DNA of 40,314 bases, from the NCBI GenBank assembly GCA_018672475.1, contig JABHFS010000176.1, forward strand, positions 1 to 40,314, read 5' to 3'. This document shows, in pieces, positions 36,428-40,314 of this stretch. The notes below the pieces were generated by a model. That model did not search any database. It was given only the letters and a program-made list of their open reading frames with translations, and was not told the origin of the DNA. The stretch comes from Gemmatimonadota bacterium (GTDB taxonomy: Bacteria; Latescibacterota; UBA2968; UBA8231). Every line of letters begins with the position of its first letter. The stretch's first letter is position 1. The position numbers and the translations under genes were made by a program.

Positions 36428-39400
36428 ATGAAAATACTTTTTTTAGCGATAGTGCTCAGCCTAGCTGGAACGGCTCTACTACAGGGACAGACCATTTCTA
36501 CCACCGCCGGCAATGGCACACAAGGCTCCTCAGGCGATGGCGGCAGCCCGACGAGCGCCAATCTCAACTTGCCGATGGGCGTCACCGGCGATACTAGCGG
36601 TACGATCTATATCGCCGATACCGGCAACAACCGCATCCGCCGCATCAATACCGCTCACGACTCGATTACCACCTACGCCGGCACCGGCACCGCCGGATTT
36701 TCCGGTGATGGCACCGCGGCAACCAGTGCCAAACTCGACGCGCCCGCCGGAGTCTTCGTCGACAGCGTCGGAACGGTGTACATCGCCGATACCGGCAACC
36801 ATCGCATCCGCCAGATCAGCACCGCCGGCGTCATTACCACTATCGCCGGCACCGGCACCGCCGGATTTTCCGGTGATAGCGCCGCGGCAACCAAAGCCAA
36901 ACTCAACGGGCCAACCGCAGTCTACGCGCGCGGCGGCAATATTTATATTGCCGATACCGGCAATAACCGCATCCGCCGCATCAATTCGTCCGGCCAAATC
37001 GCCACCATCGCCGGCAAAGACACCACCTCCGGCCTTTTTATAGACGATACCACCGCGGTCGCCGCGACGCTTAACGCCCCTTCCGGGGTCTTTGTCGATA
37101 TCGCCGGCAATGTCTATATAGCCGACACCAATCACCACCGCATTCGCAAGATCACTGCAACAGACAGCACCATCAGCACCATCGCCGGCAGCGGCAGCCC
37201 CGGTTTCTTAGGAGACGGCGACCTGCCAACGAACGCGCGCCTGTCCTTCCCCTCCGCCGTCGCCGTCGACTCGCTCGGAACACTCTATATTGCCGATCGA
37301 TTCAATCACCGAATCCGCCGCATAAACCCCACCGGCAATATCACCACCATCGCCGGCATCGACAGCTTTGGCTTTAGTGGTGACGGCGCCGCCGGCAATA
37401 TCGCCAAACTCGCTAGCCCCGGCGGGCTTTTCCTCCACCGCGCCGACACCCTCTATATCGCCGATGCGAGTAACCACCGCATCCGTCGTCTGGCCCCCGA
37501 CGACACCCGCGGGCTGACCCTGATCGATTCGGTCAGCCCGGGCAACGAGGCCCGCTTGCTCAGCGTCAGCCTGACCGGCGACGCTAAGACAACCGTCAAC
37601 AGCCTGAGCTTCACCCTATCCGATCTTTCCTCGACTTCGGGGTTGAGCATTTCCGACTTAGTAGAATTTCGTCTGTGGGAGAGTTCCGACGACTCGCTTT
37701 CTTCCAACGACACTCAGATCGGCTCGCTCGACGCCTCCTTGGTCTCGTTGGGCAGCCAAGCGACGATCCAGGCCAGTACCTTTGCCAAGCCCAGTTATGG
37801 CAGCAAACGCTATTATATCCTCTCTGTTCGTGTCGCCCTCAGCGCGCCCCAGGGCCATGTCCTTCGCGTCGGCGTCGCAACCGGTGCCTTGTCGACGACC
37901 AGCGGCAACCGCGGCAATCGCATAACCGCCAGCGACTCGTCCGCCATGAGAATCGACGTCTTGGCCACTAAGCTGGTCTTCACCCGTCACCCCTCCGGCA
38001 CTTTCAGCGGCACTGCGCTGAGCGTGCAGCCCATCATCTCGGCAATCAACGATAGCGGCCTAGTTGATTTCGACTTCGTCGATACCATCACAGTCAGTAC
38101 CAGTGGCAGCGGTACCCTACTGCACAATCGCACCGTCGCCGTCAATGGAATCGCGACCTTTACCAACCTCACCTACAGCACTTCCATCGACGACGAGAAG
38201 ATTCTGCTCTTCGCCAACGACGATGCCAGTGGCACCGGCGGCAATCTCGACAGCCTGATTTCGGATACGCTGACGATTAACGTGGTCAACGACCCACCTG
38301 TCGTCGACTTTCCTGCCTTAGTGCTCAAAGAAGACGATCCGATCGGCTTCCGCACACCTTTCGCTTCCATCGTCACCGACCCCGACGACACGACCTTCAC
38401 CTTCTCCTTTTCCAGCAGCCATATCAACGCCAGCGTCTCAACCATCAACGATAGCATCATCGTCGTCCCCGAAGCTGATTGGTTCGGCATCGACACCCTG
38501 ACCGTGACCGCCACCGACCCCTTCGGCCTCACCCACAGCGACCAGGGCATTATTGAAATCCAAGCGGTCAACGACCCGCCCCGGCTGCTGCTGGCTGATT
38601 CACTGGTCTTTGCCGAAGGCGACACCCTAACGCTCAACTTGCAGGAACAAGTCAACGACGTCGACAATGCCTTCGCCGACCTGACTTGGGTCATCACTCC
38701 TTCGGACGACCTTTCAACTTCCCTCAACGGCAACACCAGCCAATTGCAACTTTGGGCGGCCCCCGATACTTCCGGGTCATTCACCATCCAGTTTCAAGTC
38801 CATGACCCGAGTCAACTTTTTGCCCGCGACACACTACAAGTAACCATCAGCCCGGTCAACGACCTACCCGTATTGTCCCTGCTCGACGCGATAATTTTAC
38901 AAGGCGAGACCTTGTCCGTCGATCTATCCGCCGCCACCAGCGATACCGACCATTCGAGCGCTGAACTATCCTGGACGGCCCAGGCCGACTCGTTCGTCGC
39001 CATACAAATAACCGACGGCACGGCTCTGCTGACACCCGGTGCGGCCTTTTCCGGCGCCCGCAACCTCACCTTCACCGCCACCGACCCGAGCGGCGGACAG
39101 AGCACCGACTCCTTCCGCCTCACTGTGCTACGCGTCAACCAATCGCCAGTGCTCAGCGCCCTACCCGACACGACGTTGGCCCCAGGCGACACGCTCGCCA
39201 TTGATCTCGGCCTCTTCGTCACCGATCCCGACGATTCGACTAGCACTCTGATCTGGAACACGACCGGAGGCTCGCGTATCTCTCCAACCCTACTCGGCAG
39301 CGTCCTGACCTTCGCTGTGCCGCTCGGCACCGATTCGTATAGCGAAGAAATTGCCATTCATGTCTTCGACCTATTCGGCGCCGCCGCGCACGACACCTTC

Positions 39401-40314
39401 GCCGTCGCCGTCGCGGCCCTGCTGCCGCCGATTGCCGGGGTGCCCGATATTGAATTTGAGGCCGGTAAGATCTTCGAGTTCCCGCTCGCGCCCTATCTCA
39501 ACGGCGAAACCACTGCCCTAAGCGCCATCGCCGACTCAATGCTACAGGTTATCATCAACGCCGCCGAGCAGCGAGTAACCCTCAGCACTATCGACAATTG
39601 GAAAGGCACCACCGCGATCGTCTTCAGCGCCGAGACCAACCGGGGGTTTACCGCCTACGACACTGTCGTGGTCATCGTCAACAACACACAGCCCGTCGTC
39701 GAAGGCTTGCCCGAACTCTTTATCGACGCCGGGAAGGCGGTTCAACTTGCTCTAGACACCTATGCCCGAGACGACGAGGATACCGCCCTCTTGAACTGGT
39801 CGGCCCTGCCCGACCCCGGGCTCCAGGTCAGCATCCACAGCGTCTCGCATATCGCGACCATCAGCACCAGCGACCAACTCAGCGGTTTGGCCCTCGTCGT
39901 ATTCCAAGCCACCGACGCGCAGGGGGCGACCGCCGGTGACACCCTGGTGATCAACGTGCACGCCAACAACCCGTATACCACGATTAGCCCAACCGACTCC
40001 ACGGCGACTAGCCCAACTGACACCACGGCGACTAGCCCAACCGACACCACGGCGACTAGCCCAACCGACACCACGGCGACTAGCCCAACCGACACCACTA
40101 CGACTAACCCAACCGACACCACTACGAACCCGACCGACACCATCACGAACCCGACCGACACCACTACGAACCCTACCGACACCACTACGACTAGCCCAAC
40201 CGATACCACTACGAACCCAACCGATACCATCACGAACCCAACCGATACCACTACGAACCCTACCGACACCACTACGACTAGCCCAACCGATACCACTACG
40301 ACTAGCCCAACCGA
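36428..40314 (+). CDS. Giant secreted NHL-propeller protein with Ig/cadherin-like repeats (3' end outside window)
   Basis: A single open frame runs from ATG 36428 to the window end, 1295 codons. It starts with a signal peptide (MKILFLAIVLSLAGTALLQG). Residues about 30-355 form six NHL blades, each with a YIADTGNxRIRRI-type strand and an AGTGTAGFSGDG-type linker. A beta-rich region (360-600) follows. Then come Ig/cadherin-like repeats joined by VNDPP (about 620-1180), like those of B2. The last 112 residues are a Thr/Ser/Pro/Asp linker. No sorting tail is seen because the gene is cut; one would be expected after the linker. NHL propellers bind proteins, glycans or nucleic acids. It is divergent from A1 and probably part of the same surface system. 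Confidence 0.9.
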   Translation, partial: MKILFLAIVLSLAGTALLQGQTISTTAGNGTQGSSGDGGSPTSANLNLPMGVTGDTSGTIYIADTGNNRIRRINTAHDSITTYAGTGTAGFSGDGTAATSAKLDAPAGVFVDSVGTVYIADTGNHRIRQISTAGVITTIAGTGTAGFSGDSAAATKAKLNGPTAVYARGGNIYIADTGNNRIRRINSSGQIATIAGKDTTSGLFIDDTTAVAATLNAPSGVFVDIAGNVYIADTNHHRIRKITATDSTISTIAGSGSPGFLGDGDLPTNARLSFPSAVAVDSLGTLYIADRFNHRIRRINPTGNITTIAGIDSFGFSGDGAAGNIAKLASPGGLFLHRADTLYIADASNHRIRRLAPDDTRGLTLIDSVSPGNEARLLSVSLTGDAKTTVNSLSFTLSDLSSTSGLSISDLVEFRLWESSDDSLSSNDTQIGSLDASLVSLGSQATIQASTFAKPSYGSKRYYILSVRVALSAPQGHVLRVGVATGALSTTSGNRGNRITASDSSAMRIDVLATKLVFTRHPSGTFSGTALSVQPIISAINDSGLVDFDFVDTITVSTSGSGTLLHNRTVAVNGIATFTNLTYSTSIDDEKILLFANDDASGTGGNLDSLISDTLTINVVNDPPVVDFPALVLKEDDPIGFRTPFASIVTDPDDTTFTFSFSSSHINASVSTINDSIIVVPEADWFGIDTLTVTATDPFGLTHSDQGIIEIQAVNDPPRLLLADSLVFAEGDTLTLNLQEQVNDVDNAFADLTWVITPSDDLSTSLNGNTSQLQLWAAPDTSGSFTIQFQVHDPSQLFARDTLQVTISPVNDLPVLSLLDAIILQGETLSVDLSAATSDTDHSSAELSWTAQADSFVAIQITDGTALLTPGAAFSGARNLTFTATDPSGGQSTDSFRLTVLRVNQSPVLSALPDTTLAPGDTLAIDLGLFVTDPDDSTSTLIWNTTGGSRISPTLLGSVLTFAVPLGTDSYSEEIAIHVFDLFGAAAHDTFAVAVAALLPPIAGVPDIEFEAGKIFEFPLAPYLNGETTALSAIADSMLQVIINAAEQRVTLSTIDNWKGTTAIVFSAETNRGFTAYDTVVVIVNNTQPVVEGLPELFIDAGKAVQLALDTYARDDEDTALLNWSALPDPGLQVSIHSVSHIATISTSDQLSGLALVVFQATDAQGATAGDTLVINVHANNPYTTISPTDSTATSPTDTTATSPTDTTATSPTDTTATSPTDTTTTNPTDTTTNPTDTITNPTDTTTNPTDTTTTSPTDTTTNPTDTITNPTDTTTNPTDTTTTSPTDTTTTSPT
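39977..40314 (+). repeat. Nested 21/24-bp tandem repeats encoding a TSPTDT / TNPTDT linker
   Basis: Fourteen complete units and part of a fifteenth are visible. Units of 24 bp encode TATSPTDT or TTTSPTDT; units of 21 bp encode TTNPTDT or ITNPTDT. Units 7-10 and 11-14 form the same four-unit block, so an 87-bp higher-order repeat is present twice. The near-identity of 24-bp units 2-5 indicates recent expansion. The array continues past the window end. It forms a Thr-rich flexible stalk, a likely site for O-glycosylation (inference). Confidence 0.93.

Noticed and set aside
39760..40296. Minus-strand frame with repeated VVVSVGFV peptide
   Set aside because: It is the antisense reading of the Thr/Ser/Pro/Asp repeat array of the NHL gene.

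Overview
This window reads as a chromosomal segment of an uncultured bacterium of the FCB or candidate-phylum kind. The best guess is a Latescibacterota-, Poribacteria- or KSB1-like lineage. This is inference from gene content: phytanoyl-CoA and TauD dioxygenases, MlrC and sugar-isomerase-type genes sit beside giant secreted proteins that end in FlgD-like / type IX-type C-terminal tails (core PNPFNP, ending L-V/I/L-R). No rRNA or marker gene fixes the taxon; cysS is the only universal housekeeping gene present.

Region 1 (1-2240): the 3' part of a sigma-54 activator with a propeller/Y_Y_Y sensor, three copies of a GCGATATATCAC motif, a -24/-12 (sigma-54) promoter, and a small double-HTH protein derived from the N-terminal half of an IS630-type transposase. 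A perfect 21-bp inverted-repeat terminator closes it and is shared with a convergent MFS exporter gene. Together these look like a complete enhancer-activator-promoter-target unit.

Region 2 (2242-14050): mostly metabolic genes. In order they are an MFS transporter (-), a PhyH dioxygenase, an HpcH/HpaI aldolase, cysS, a frameshifted gene remnant, a tight four-gene run (MlrC, Hyi-like isomerase, TauD/TfdA dioxygenase, AcuI/YhdH reductase), a secreted DUF4380 protein, a methyltransferase scrap, and a zinc-type alcohol dehydrogenase (-). A decayed hybrid histidine kinase (14130-14715), whose receiver has lost its phospho-acceptor segment, ends this half.

Region 3 (14723-36273, all minus strand): five giant exported proteins of about 1340-1640 aa. 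In transcription order they are A1, B1, A2, B2 and C. A1/A2 are co-linear paralogues and B1/B2 are paralogues, so the locus looks like a duplicated two-gene module plus a fifth protein. A1, A2 and C share one C-terminal order: cohesin-like, carboxypeptidase-regulatory-like, dockerin-like, spacer, sorting tail. B1/B2 start with a cohesin-like domain and then carry Ig/cadherin-like repeats. B1 holds a 33 x 12-bp minisatellite and, 55 bp away, an uninterrupted C11 tract in frame, so its length and its C-terminal tail may both be hypervariable. A hairpin between B1 and A2 suggests two transcription units, A1-B1 and A2-B2-C.

Region 4 (36428-end): a divergent secreted protein with a six-bladed NHL propeller and Ig/cadherin-like repeats. 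It runs off the window inside a Thr/Ser/Pro/Asp linker coded by nested 21/24-bp repeats. The surface-protein locus of regions 3-4, more than half of the window, is the most likely undescribed system.
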